The notes below the pieces were generated by a model. It had not been told where the DNA came from, made no database searches, and was given only the letters and a program-made list of their open reading frames with translations. Position numbers and translations under genes: made by a program. This document shows positions 27,501 through 34,243 of a DNA stretch of 64,000 nt, one piece after another. Origin of the DNA: Pseudooceanicola marinus (GTDB lineage: Bacteria; Pseudomonadota; Alphaproteobacteria; Rhodobacterales; Rhodobacteraceae); contig NZ_JAIVMC010000001.1 of NCBI RefSeq assembly GCF_020177265.1, forward strand, positions 62,001-126,000, written 5' to 3'. Every line of letters starts with the position of its first letter. Position 1 is the stretch's first letter.

Positions 27501-28022
27501 ATGATGTCTGCCGTTCGTAAAACTTCCGTCGCCACCTCCGCCGCTGTTGCCGCGTCCCACACCCTGCTGGAGGGCGATGCCGTCGAGATGTTCACCTCCG
27601 GCTCCGCTCCCGCGCTGCAGGGCGACCTGATGGGCGGCGAAGGCCTGGACATGTTCACCTCCGGTTCGGCGCCTGTGGCCACCGACACCACCGCAGGGGA
27701 TGCCGTCGAAATGTTCACCTCGGGCTCGGCTCCGATGACCTCGGACGCCGTCGCCGGTGATGCGGTGCAGCTCTTCACCTCCGGTTCCGCCCCGATGGCG
27801 ACCGATGCCGCCGCAGGCGAGGCGGTCGAGGCCTTCACCTCCGGGTCCGCTCCGGTGACCTCCGAGGCCGCCGCAGGCGATGCGGTGGAGATGTTCACCT
27901 CGGGCTCTGCGCCGGCCGCCGCCGCCGGCGATGCCGTCGAGGCCTTCACCTCCGGCTCCGCTCCGGCCTCCTCCGAGGTTGCCGCCGGTGACATGGTTCA
28001 GGCCTTCACCTCCGGCAGCTAA
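27501..28022 (+). CDS. Eight-repeat FTSGS protein, possible multi-core precursor
   Basis: A 173-residue protein that I cannot place in a named family with confidence. After an N-terminal leader of about 25 residues (MMSAVRKTSVATSAAVAASH...), it is built from eight units ending in FTSGS (Phe at 31, 52, 72, 92, 112, 132, 149, 169). The usual unit is G(D/E)AVE(M/A)FTSGSAP followed by a variable seven-residue linker. The last FTSGS is the exact C-terminus. There is no Cys, Trp or Tyr, and no membrane segment. GGAG lies 5 bases before the first of two ATGs. Invariant short cores, variable spacers and a leader are compatible with a modified multi-core peptide or a multivalent binding scaffold; neither is shown. 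Next gene lies 129 bases downstream. Confidence 0.85.
   Translation: MMSAVRKTSVATSAAVAASHTLLEGDAVEMFTSGSAPALQGDLMGGEGLDMFTSGSAPVATDTTAGDAVEMFTSGSAPMTSDAVAGDAVQLFTSGSAPMATDAAAGEAVEAFTSGSAPVTSEAAAGDAVEMFTSGSAPAAAAGDAVEAFTSGSAPASSEVAAGDMVQAFTSGS
27573..28022 (+). repeat. Tandem 60-base coding repeat
   Basis: The eight FTSGS units recur mostly every 60 bases (one unit is 63 bases and one 51). The core is written TTCACCTCCGGCTCC or close synonyms, while linkers differ in both bases and residues. Synonymous variation in the cores argues for selection on the peptide and not a recent DNA expansion. Confidence 0.9.
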
Positions 28023-28079
28023 GACGCTCTGACCGAGCAACTTGCCCGGACCGGGCAGGGGAGCGGCAGAGAGGACGCC

Positions 28080-28139
28080 TTCCGTCTGATTGTTGCCGAC
28101 CCGATGGCGCCGCCACCAGGTGCCGACGATCAGACGGAA
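28080..28139 (+). promoter_or_regulatory. Long hairpin between repeat protein and next gene
   Basis: A 16-bp stem (28080-28095 with 28124-28139, two G-U pairs in RNA) encloses a 28-base loop. Its 3' arm runs into the GGAAAGGA ribosome site of the following gene. A short TGCCC/GGGCA hairpin lies just upstream (28043-28057). No T run follows, so control of translation or mRNA stability is more likely than termination. Confidence 0.5.
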
Positions 28140-28151
28140 AGGATCCGACCC

Positions 28152-29270
28152 ATGTCGAATGTCGTTCAACTGACCTTCCCCGCCCGGAGCCAGGGCCGGG
28201 CCGCGCGCCGCGCGGCCCTGCTCGACCGTTTCGCCCGTGAACGCCGCTCGCAGGAGGACGTTTTCTGGCTGAAGGAAAATGCCGAGGTTCTGAACATCCT
28301 TGAAAGCACCGGTCAGACCCTGGCGTCAGGGGATCTGCCCGACGGGGCGCTGGCGCCCTACGCGGATATCTACGAGACGCTGGAAAAGCGCCTCGGGTTC
28401 TTTCCGCAATACTATCGCTTCTACCTGTCCCTGGCCCTCGACCTGGAGGCGCTCGGCATGGCCGGCGACAAGGCTGCGGCCATGGTGCACTGGGCCCGGG
28501 CCGAGGGTCTGGCAGAGGCCGAGCTGTCGGACCTGCAACGCGCCGAGGCGCGGCGGCTGATGCTGCGCCGGGGCATCGACCCCTCTGGCAGCCGCGCGGA
28601 GTCGGAGGCGCTGACGGCGCGGCTGATGCGGTTCATCTCGCGTCCCGCGACCTTCATGCTGCCCAACAAGAAGGCCGCCTACGAACTGACCCATATCGTC
28701 TTCTACCTCAGCGAGTATGGACGGAAATCCGTACAATTGCCCCGATCGGCCAAGGAAAGCCTTAACTTTGCCGGAACGCTCGCCTACCTTGACCTCAATG
28801 CGGACCTGCTGGCCGAGATCTGCGTGGCGATGCGCCATGCGGGGATGACGCCCCCGGACACCTGGGAAGGCTGGCTGAGCCGTGAAACGAACGGGTTCAC
28901 CGTCGACGCATGGGAGGGCGCGATGGCGCATGATGGGTATCACGAGTTCCTCGTGAGCAACTGGGCGATGGCCACCGCCGGACGCGGAGAGGTCTTCCGC
29001 CAGGCCGTCCCGGAGGGGCGGGTGACCTTCCACGCCGCACCACGCCCGATCGGCCCGCTGCGCCGCATGTCGCAATGCCTGCTGGAGATGGACGCCGCCC
29101 GCTCCGCTGACTGGACCCGGATGGAGGCGCCGATCTGCGAGGCGCTGGCCGATGATGCCGCTCTTGCCCACCTCGACCGTGCCACCCGCGCCTGCGCCGA
29201 TTTCGAGACCTTCTTCGCCGGCTTCGCCCGCGCTGGTCTCGTGGCGCCCCAGCAGAGGGCCCTTGCGTGA
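28152..29270 (+). CDS. Unrecognised 372-aa protein linked to FTSGS repeat gene
   Basis: Family not recognised. The 372-residue protein looks soluble and mainly helical, begins MSNVVQLTFPARSQGRAARRAALLDRFARER, and has no signal peptide or membrane helix. Notable segments are LEKRLGFFPQYYRFYLSLALDLEALG, FMLPNKKAAYELTHIVFYLSEYG and AYLDLNADLLAEICVAMRHAG. It has few cysteines and no obvious nucleotide-binding or catalytic motif. HIVFYLSEYG and the spaced His residues could bind metal, but this is weak. The ATG is preceded by GGAAAGGA. It overlaps the transporter gene by four bases (GTGA), so the two proteins are made together; modification or handling of the repeat protein is inference from position. 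Confidence 0.85.
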   Translation: MSNVVQLTFPARSQGRAARRAALLDRFARERRSQEDVFWLKENAEVLNILESTGQTLASGDLPDGALAPYADIYETLEKRLGFFPQYYRFYLSLALDLEALGMAGDKAAAMVHWARAEGLAEAELSDLQRAEARRLMLRRGIDPSGSRAESEALTARLMRFISRPATFMLPNKKAAYELTHIVFYLSEYGRKSVQLPRSAKESLNFAGTLAYLDLNADLLAEICVAMRHAGMTPPDTWEGWLSRETNGFTVDAWEGAMAHDGYHEFLVSNWAMATAGRGEVFRQAVPEGRVTFHAAPRPIGPLRRMSQCLLEMDAARSADWTRMEAPICEALADDAALAHLDRATRACADFETFFAGFARAGLVAPQQRALA

Positions 29271-30247
29271 CGGAACTGAAGACCCAGAAACTGACCCTGG
29301 CAAAGAAGGCGACCCTTGGCGGGGTCGCCCTTGTCATGATTTACACCGCGCTGATTTCCTCGGCCGATGCGATCACCAAGTTCCTGGCTGGCGGCTATGC
29401 CGCGCCGCAGCTTTACGTGATCTCCGGCATGCTGGTCGCCGCCTTCTGCCTGGTGACAGAACGGGTGAAGGGCGGCCGTGACGGCGTGATCCAGGCCATC
29501 CGGACCCTGCGCCCGGTGGAAATGGCCGTACGGTCCATCGCCACGGTGCTGGCCTCGGTCTGCTATTTCTATGCCTTCAAGCTTCTGGATTTCGCCGAGG
29601 TGTTCATCTTCATCGGCTTGATGCCGATCTTCGCCGGGCTGATGTCCGGCCCGATCCTGGGGGAGAAGGTGACGACCGCGGTCTGGTTCGCCCTGGGGGC
29701 CGGGTTCGTCGGTGTCGTCTGCCTTTTCCCGAACGGGATCCATGGCATGTCTCCCGGGCATCTGATCGCTTTCGGCGCCACCGCCTCGGGCACGCTTTCG
29801 ATGGTCATGGCCCGGCGCATCGGCCAGTTTGAAAGCAACGCCTTGGCGCAGGTCTTCTGGCCGAATGCTACGCTGGCCGTGGTCATGGCGGTGGCGCTGC
29901 CCTTCGTCTACAGGCCGATGTCGGCTCACGACCTCTTCTGGGTCGGGGCCTATGCCGCCTTCCTGTTTTTCGCCCGCTGGGTGCTGGTGGTGGCCTTGCG
30001 CAACCTCGCGGCCTACGTGGTCACCCCGCTGATGAACCTGCAATTCGTCTGGATGGTGATCCTGGGCAGCGTCGTCTTCGGGGAACGGACCGGGGCCAAT
30101 ATCGTGTTGGGGTCCGCCATCGTCATCGGATCAGGGCTTTACCTGATATATGACCAGCTGGCGCGCGGCAGGGTCGTGCGCAGCGGTGGCTACAAGACCC
30201 TGGCCGCCGTCGACGCGGGCAGCAAACCGACCGCGCCGGCGGAGTAG
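29267..30247 (+). CDS. DMT-superfamily (EamA) transporter
   Basis: A 326-residue integral membrane protein with about ten hydrophobic segments in two EamA repeats (for example YTALISSADAITKFLAGG in the first and VVTPLMNLQFVWMVILGSVVFGE in the second). This is the usual drug/metabolite transporter architecture. The start is GTG, overlapping the stop of the previous gene. Placement as third gene of the repeat-protein unit makes it a candidate exporter for whatever the unit makes; DMT proteins carry small molecules, so export of an intact 173-residue protein is unlikely. Confidence 0.9.
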   Translation: MTELKTQKLTLAKKATLGGVALVMIYTALISSADAITKFLAGGYAAPQLYVISGMLVAAFCLVTERVKGGRDGVIQAIRTLRPVEMAVRSIATVLASVCYFYAFKLLDFAEVFIFIGLMPIFAGLMSGPILGEKVTTAVWFALGAGFVGVVCLFPNGIHGMSPGHLIAFGATASGTLSMVMARRIGQFESNALAQVFWPNATLAVVMAVALPFVYRPMSAHDLFWVGAYAAFLFFARWVLVVALRNLAAYVVTPLMNLQFVWMVILGSVVFGERTGANIVLGSAIVIGSGLYLIYDQLARGRVVRSGGYKTLAAVDAGSKPTAPAE

Positions 30248-30250
30248 ACC

Positions 30251-30316
30251 CGGGTCACACGGAACTTTAAAACGGGCGCCACCATCTGGTTGGCGCCCGT
30301 TTTCATGTGTGACCCG
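30251..30316 (+). terminator. Strong terminator with flanking inverted repeat
   Basis: The inner hairpin has an 11-bp perfect stem (30271-30281 with 30291-30301) followed by TTTC. An outer perfect 10-base inverted repeat, CGGGTCACAC (30251-30260) and GTGTGACCCG (30307-30316), brackets it. The inner part is a clear intrinsic terminator of the repeat-protein unit; the outer repeat may make it work in both directions. Confidence 0.8.
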
Positions 30317-30359
30317 TCTCTTTGCCGGATGAGGGGCGGGAGCGCCCCGCCTACGGGTG

Positions 30360-30677
30360 TCAGATCGAGAAGGAGGTGCCGCAGCCGCAGCTGGCGGTGA
30401 CATTGGGGTTGTCGATGGTGAAACGCGCCCCGATCAATTCCTCGCTGAAATCGATCACGGCACCGGCGAGGAAGGGCAGGGAGGTCGGGTCGATCACCAC
30501 GCGCTGTCCCTTGTCCTCCAGCACCAGGTCGTCGTCGGCCACGGCATCCAGTTTGATGTCGTACTGGAAGCCGGAACAGCCGCCGCCCTCGACCGCGACG
30601 CGCAGGGCCTGGCCTTCCGCGCCGATCTCGGCCAGGCGGTCGAAGGCACGCTCGGTGACTTTCGGGGGCAGGTTCAT
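30360..30677 (-). CDS. erpA: Iron-sulfur cluster insertion protein ErpA
   Basis: A-type carrier that delivers Fe-S clusters to target enzymes. The 105-residue protein has the three invariant cysteines in VEGGGCSGFQY and SCGCGTSF, and ends SFSI as A-type carriers do. The ATG at 30677 has AGGAG 8 bases upstream. ErpA versus IscA cannot be separated by sequence inspection alone. It is divergent from dgt. Confidence 0.93.
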   Translation of the reverse strand: MNLPPKVTERAFDRLAEIGAEGQALRVAVEGGGCSGFQYDIKLDAVADDDLVLEDKGQRVVIDPTSLPFLAGAVIDFSEELIGARFTIDNPNVTASCGCGTSFSI

Positions 30678-30723
30678 GGGTCGTCTCCTGAATTTCGTGT
30701 GGCCGCGACACTCTCGCGCGCCT

Positions 30724-30738
30724 GACATTTTGCATGTC
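30724..30738. promoter_or_regulatory. Inverted repeat in the erpA/dgt control region
   Basis: GACAT and ATGTC are separated by five bases (TTTGC) about 47 bases upstream of erpA and 60 upstream of dgt. The symmetry suits a dimeric regulator; none can be named. Nearby TATAAG (30751-30756) could be a -10 element for dgt. Confidence 0.35.
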
Positions 30739-30797
30739 GTCACCGCCCAATATAAGGAAGAGGGCAATAGGCGACAAGAAGCCCAAGGAACACGATC

Positions 30798-32009
30798 ATG
30801 CGCGCGCGCTATGCCTCCGATCCCGCCCTCTCCCGCGGGCGCCTCTATCCGGAAGAGGAAAGTGCCTTCCGCTCCTGCTTCCAGCGGGACCGGGACCGGA
30901 TCATCCATGCCTCGGCCTTCCGCCGGCTGAAGCACAAGACACAGGTCTTCATCGAGCATGAGGGCGACTATTTCCGCACCAGGCTGACCCATTCGATCGA
31001 GGTGGGCCAGGTGGCGCGCACCATCGCCGGCGCCCTGAACCTGAACCAGGAGCTGACCGAAGCCGTGGCCCTGGCCCATGACCTGGGCCACACGCCCTTC
31101 GGCCACACCGGCGAGGATGCCCTGCATGAGCTGATGGCACCCTATGGCGGCTTCGATCACAACGCCCAGGCGATCCGGATCGTCACCAACCTGGAACGCA
31201 CCTACGCGGAATGGGACGGGCTGAACCTGACCTGGGAAAGTCTGGAAGGCATCGCCAAGCACAACGGCCCGGTCGAAGGGGCGGTGCCCGTCGCCCTGGC
31301 CGAATACAACGCCCGCCACGACCTGGAACTGCACACCCATGCCAGCGCCGAGGCCCAGGTGGCGGCGCTGTCGGACGACATCGCCTACAACAACCACGAT
31401 CTGCACGACGGGCTGCGGGCGGAGCTGTTCTCGACCGACGAACTGGCCGAGCTGCCGATCCTGAAGGGCTGTTTCGCCGAGGTGGATCGCCTGTACCCCG
31501 GGTTGAACTACTACCGCCGCCGGCACGAGGCGCTGCGCCGGTTCTTTGGGGTTCTGGTGGGAGACGTGATCGACGTCAGCCGAGCCAACCTGGAGGCGCT
31601 GAACCCGGCCAGCGTGGAGGAGATCCGCAATGCGGGTCGCCCCATGGTGCAGTTCTCGCCGCACATCTGGTCGGACCTGAAGGTGATCCGCGAATTTCTC
31701 TTCCACCGCATGTACCGCGCCCCCGAGGTGGTGGAGATGCGCAAGAAGGTCACCCGGATCATCATGGAGCTCTTCCCGATCTTCATGGCCCATCCCGAGT
31801 ACCTGCCCAAGCAATGGCGCAAGGATGTCGAGGAGATCGAGGGCGACGAGATGAAGCTGGCGCGCATCGTCTGCGACTACATCTCCGGCATGACGGACCG
31901 CTTCGCGATCGTCGAACATGCCCGCATCACTGGCATCGACCCGGAGCCGGGCCTGCGGGCCTCTGGCCCGGGCCATATCCGCTACGCCGACCGCGTGGCA
32001 GAGGACTGA
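30798..32009 (+). CDS. dgt: dNTP triphosphohydrolase (Dgt family)
   Basis: HD-domain phosphohydrolase that removes triphosphate from dGTP and other dNTPs. The 403-residue protein shows FRRLKHKTQVF, the HD-domain ligands in RLTHSIEVGQ and ALAHDLGHTPFGHTGE, and the distal YNNHDLHDG. The length fits the shorter alphaproteobacterial Dgt type and not the 505-residue E. coli enzyme. A shared bidirectional terminator separates it from yjhX. Confidence 0.95.
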   Translation: MRARYASDPALSRGRLYPEEESAFRSCFQRDRDRIIHASAFRRLKHKTQVFIEHEGDYFRTRLTHSIEVGQVARTIAGALNLNQELTEAVALAHDLGHTPFGHTGEDALHELMAPYGGFDHNAQAIRIVTNLERTYAEWDGLNLTWESLEGIAKHNGPVEGAVPVALAEYNARHDLELHTHASAEAQVAALSDDIAYNNHDLHDGLRAELFSTDELAELPILKGCFAEVDRLYPGLNYYRRRHEALRRFFGVLVGDVIDVSRANLEALNPASVEEIRNAGRPMVQFSPHIWSDLKVIREFLFHRMYRAPEVVEMRKKVTRIIMELFPIFMAHPEYLPKQWRKDVEEIEGDEMKLARIVCDYISGMTDRFAIVEHARITGIDPEPGLRASGPGHIRYADRVAED

Positions 32010-32030
32010 GGCGAGATTTGACCGAATGGA

Positions 32031-32063
32031 AACGGGGGCGGGGCCACAGGCCTCGCCCCCGTT
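32031..32063. terminator. Bidirectional terminator between dgt and yjhX-like gene
   Basis: A 10-bp perfect stem (32031-32040 with 32054-32063) continues, after a bulge, into GGCC/GGCC with a 3-base loop. Flanks are GGAAACG and GTTCGTTTCG, giving some T richness on the plus side. It lies between the converging genes. Confidence 0.75.
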
Positions 32064-32070
32064 CGTTTCG

Positions 32071-32328
32071 CTACCTGTTGTCGGGCTGTGCCCGGACATT
32101 GCGCCGTCCCTTGTCCGAGATCCGGTAGGGGGAGGAGGCGCGGCTTTCGATCAGTCGTCGCCGTCGCAGCTTACCGAAGATGTCGAGTGTGCAATCGCTG
32201 AGGATCAGCCCGTCACGGGTGACGCAGGTCACTGCTGTCACCCTGCCGTTGGGCGCGCGTTCGTAGAGGATACGCCCACCCTGTGCCAGCGCGTGCAACA
32301 CGCGCTGTTCGATTTTCGAGATGTTCAT
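32071..32328 (-). CDS. yjhX: YjhX-family (UPF0386) protein
   Basis: An 85-residue protein that matches the E. coli YjhX family over its full length: MNISKIEQRVLHALAQGGRI, TRDGLILSDCTLDIFGKL and the C-terminus NVRAQPDNR. E. coli YjhX is reported as a toxin neutralised by the acetyltransferase YjhQ. No YjhQ-like gene is next to it: neighbours are dgt (convergent) and a Hint-domain protein. It may therefore be an orphan, or not act as a toxin here. Confidence 0.9.
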   Translation of the reverse strand: MNISKIEQRVLHALAQGGRILYERAPNGRVTAVTCVTRDGLILSDCTLDIFGKLRRRRLIESRASSPYRISDKGRRNVRAQPDNR

Positions 32329-32495
32329 GATGAGATGCCGTTTGTGAAACCACGTCAGGCACGCGCGACTTCCCCTGCCGGATCATCTCCGGCGGGATCA
32401 CGCGGCCGCTGGTCCCAGGAAGGGACCGTCAGCGGGTTCCGACAATCTCCAGCATCTACAATTCCCTGGCGTATGCTTTGCGGGTCGCAACTGAC

Positions 32496-33974
32496 TTAGG
32501 CGTGGGCGCGGGCCGCTTCAAGAGGCCCGCTGTCCGCGAGGGCCGACACGCTGGCTGGCTGCGGCAATTGGGCCACGGTCGCCTCGCCCGGGGTGAGGGC
32601 CTGCGCCGGCTGCAACGGCTGGTGGTTCTTGCGATGACGTAGCTGCATCCGGCGACCGCGCTTACCCGCGACCAGAGGACGCGCGGCGGGCAGGCTTTCG
32701 CCCTCGGCCAGACGACGCAGCAGGTCGGGGAACAGGGCGGCCAGTTCCGCCCGCGCCGCCGGGCTGAGCGACCGCAGCGCCTGGGGGCCGAGGTAGAGGC
32801 TTTCGGCGGCGGCGCCCTCGGCCTCGATCACCTCGTGCCCGTCAAAGACCAGGTGGTGATAGCTGACCGCGCCCTCGGGCGTGCCCAGGGTGACGCCCGG
32901 CAGGCCGACCAGGTGCTTGGCGGCGATCAGGATCTCCTCGGCGCCGAACATCCGCTGGGCGATACGCGAGTGGACCAGCATGCGGTGTTGCTGGCTGACC
33001 GACAGGTCCCGGGCGGGCACACCGGGGCCGAGGGCGCCGGCGCGGATCTGCACCGGGCAGAGGTTCGGCTGTTTTGCCAGGCGGCTGGCGGCGACGTGCG
33101 TCGCGGCATGCCAGCGCAGGGGTTGTGGCCCGTGGTCCAGCGTCATCACCAGGTCACCGGGCGCCAGGTCTTCCACTGGGCGGGGGCCGTCGGGCGTGGC
33201 GATCAACGTGCCGGCGGTGAAACAGGGCGGCGCGGTGGAGGTGAAGGCCCCTTCGCCGATCATCAGCGCGGAATCGTATTTGGCGTCGTTGAAATCGGCC
33301 ACCACGATCTTCAGCGTGTAGGTCTTGCCCGCCTCGACCTCCAGCGTCAGGTGCCCGGTCTTGATGGCGTTGAAATCGGTGTTGTAGCGCAGCCAGTCGT
33401 CGGTATCGCCGTTGTTGCGGTAGGGCCCGTTCTCCATCGAGTTCAGATTGAAATAGCCGCCCTCCTGGTGGCTGATCGGCAGCAGTTCCATGTTGTTGCC
33501 GTTCTCGTCGCCGAGGAAGACGGCGGCACTGTCCGAGTATTCGCTGCCGTAGTAGACTGGGTATTCATCGGTCAAAAAGGTCAGCGGCACGGTGTAGGTC
33601 CCGCTTTCGGTCGCGGTGAAGTTCAGCTCGATCCCCGCGGCGTCGTAGGACCGGGCGCTGCCCGGCACGACCTCCTCGATGTCGCGATCACGGCCCTGGT
33701 CCCAGTCCCAGTCATTGTGCATGTCGGTGCTGAGGTGGTCGTTGTGGTTGTCGCCCCAGCCCGCGTTGAAATCCTCGGCCCGCCCGGTGGAGAAGATCAC
33801 GCCGGTGTCGCCCGGCGTCGCGTCCCGTGCGACGTCATCGCCATTGGAATAGGTGCGCGTCTGCGCCGAGGTTCCGATCAGGTCGGCCGAATTGACCTTG
33901 ATTCCGCTGTCTGCGCCGAAAAGAAGCTCTGCGATGGTCTTGGCGCTCTCGGAGGAATAATCGAGATCCGACAT
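32496..33974 (-). CDS. Choice-of-anchor / Hint-domain secreted protein
   Basis: A 492-residue protein with two parts. Residues 1 to about 245 form an acidic Asp/Asn-rich beta domain (GVIFSTGRAEDFNAGWGDN, LTFLTDEYPVYYGSEYSDSAAVFL, LEVEAGKTYTLKIVVADFND), like choice-of-anchor L domains of surface proteins. A Hint (Hedgehog/intein-like) domain begins at PCFTAGTLIATPDGPRPVEDL with Cys at about residue 252. The last 60 residues are Ala/Pro-rich and basic. There is no classical signal peptide, which fits type I secretion. Hint domains can self-cleave at the Cys; whether this one does is unknown. The weak ribosome site (AGAAAG) lies after an AT-rich leader. Confidence 0.85.
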   Translation of the reverse strand: MSDLDYSSESAKTIAELLFGADSGIKVNSADLIGTSAQTRTYSNGDDVARDATPGDTGVIFSTGRAEDFNAGWGDNHNDHLSTDMHNDWDWDQGRDRDIEEVVPGSARSYDAAGIELNFTATESGTYTVPLTFLTDEYPVYYGSEYSDSAAVFLGDENGNNMELLPISHQEGGYFNLNSMENGPYRNNGDTDDWLRYNTDFNAIKTGHLTLEVEAGKTYTLKIVVADFNDAKYDSALMIGEGAFTSTAPPCFTAGTLIATPDGPRPVEDLAPGDLVMTLDHGPQPLRWHAATHVAASRLAKQPNLCPVQIRAGALGPGVPARDLSVSQQHRMLVHSRIAQRMFGAEEILIAAKHLVGLPGVTLGTPEGAVSYHHLVFDGHEVIEAEGAAAESLYLGPQALRSLSPAARAELAALFPDLLRRLAEGESLPAARPLVAGKRGRRMQLRHRKNHQPLQPAQALTPGEATVAQLPQPASVSALADSGPLEAARAHA

Positions 33975-33997
33975 GGTGACTGACTTTCTGCTCAGTA

Positions 33998-34020
33998 AAA
34001 TTAACCATTTTGGCTAATTT
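33998..34020 (-). promoter_or_regulatory. AT-rich inverted repeat upstream of Hint-protein gene
   Basis: AAATTA and TAATTT arms with partial inner pairing (CC/GG) surround ATTTT, 24-46 bases upstream of the Hint-protein ATG, within the most AT-rich 60 bases of this interval. It could be an operator or part of an AT-rich promoter. Confidence 0.35.
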
Positions 34021-34189
34021 CAATTTGACCTTCATTGTGTGTTTAATGTGGCGATGAAGGGGAAGTTTCGGTTCTTCTCATGCGTCTACGCCTAAACTGA
34101 GGAGTCTACCAGAGGGCGGGGCCACTCCCGCGCCGCGTCGCGTCAGGACGTCGCAATCGGCCGTCTCCGGGGGTGCGGACGGGCCGCCA

Positions 34190-34217
34190 TTGACCTTGCG
34201 CGCCGGGCTGCTAAACC
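34190..34217 (+). promoter_or_regulatory. Probable argS promoter
   Basis: TTGACC (34190-34195) and TAAACC (34212-34217) are separated by 16 bases, close to sigma-70 consensus, 27 bases before the argS ATG. Confidence 0.45.
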
Positions 34218-34243
34218 CGCGCGGAACACCTCAGGGATATGCC

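Noticed and set aside
27389-27994. Minus-strand frame of 201 codons opposite the FTSGS repeat gene
   Set aside because: It stays open because the repeats have a 60-base period; the plus strand has the ribosome site, leader and operon context.
27573-28022. CRISPR array reading of the 60-base repeats
   Set aside because: Repeats are coding, degenerate and in frame, with no constant DNA repeat plus unique spacer pattern and no cas genes.
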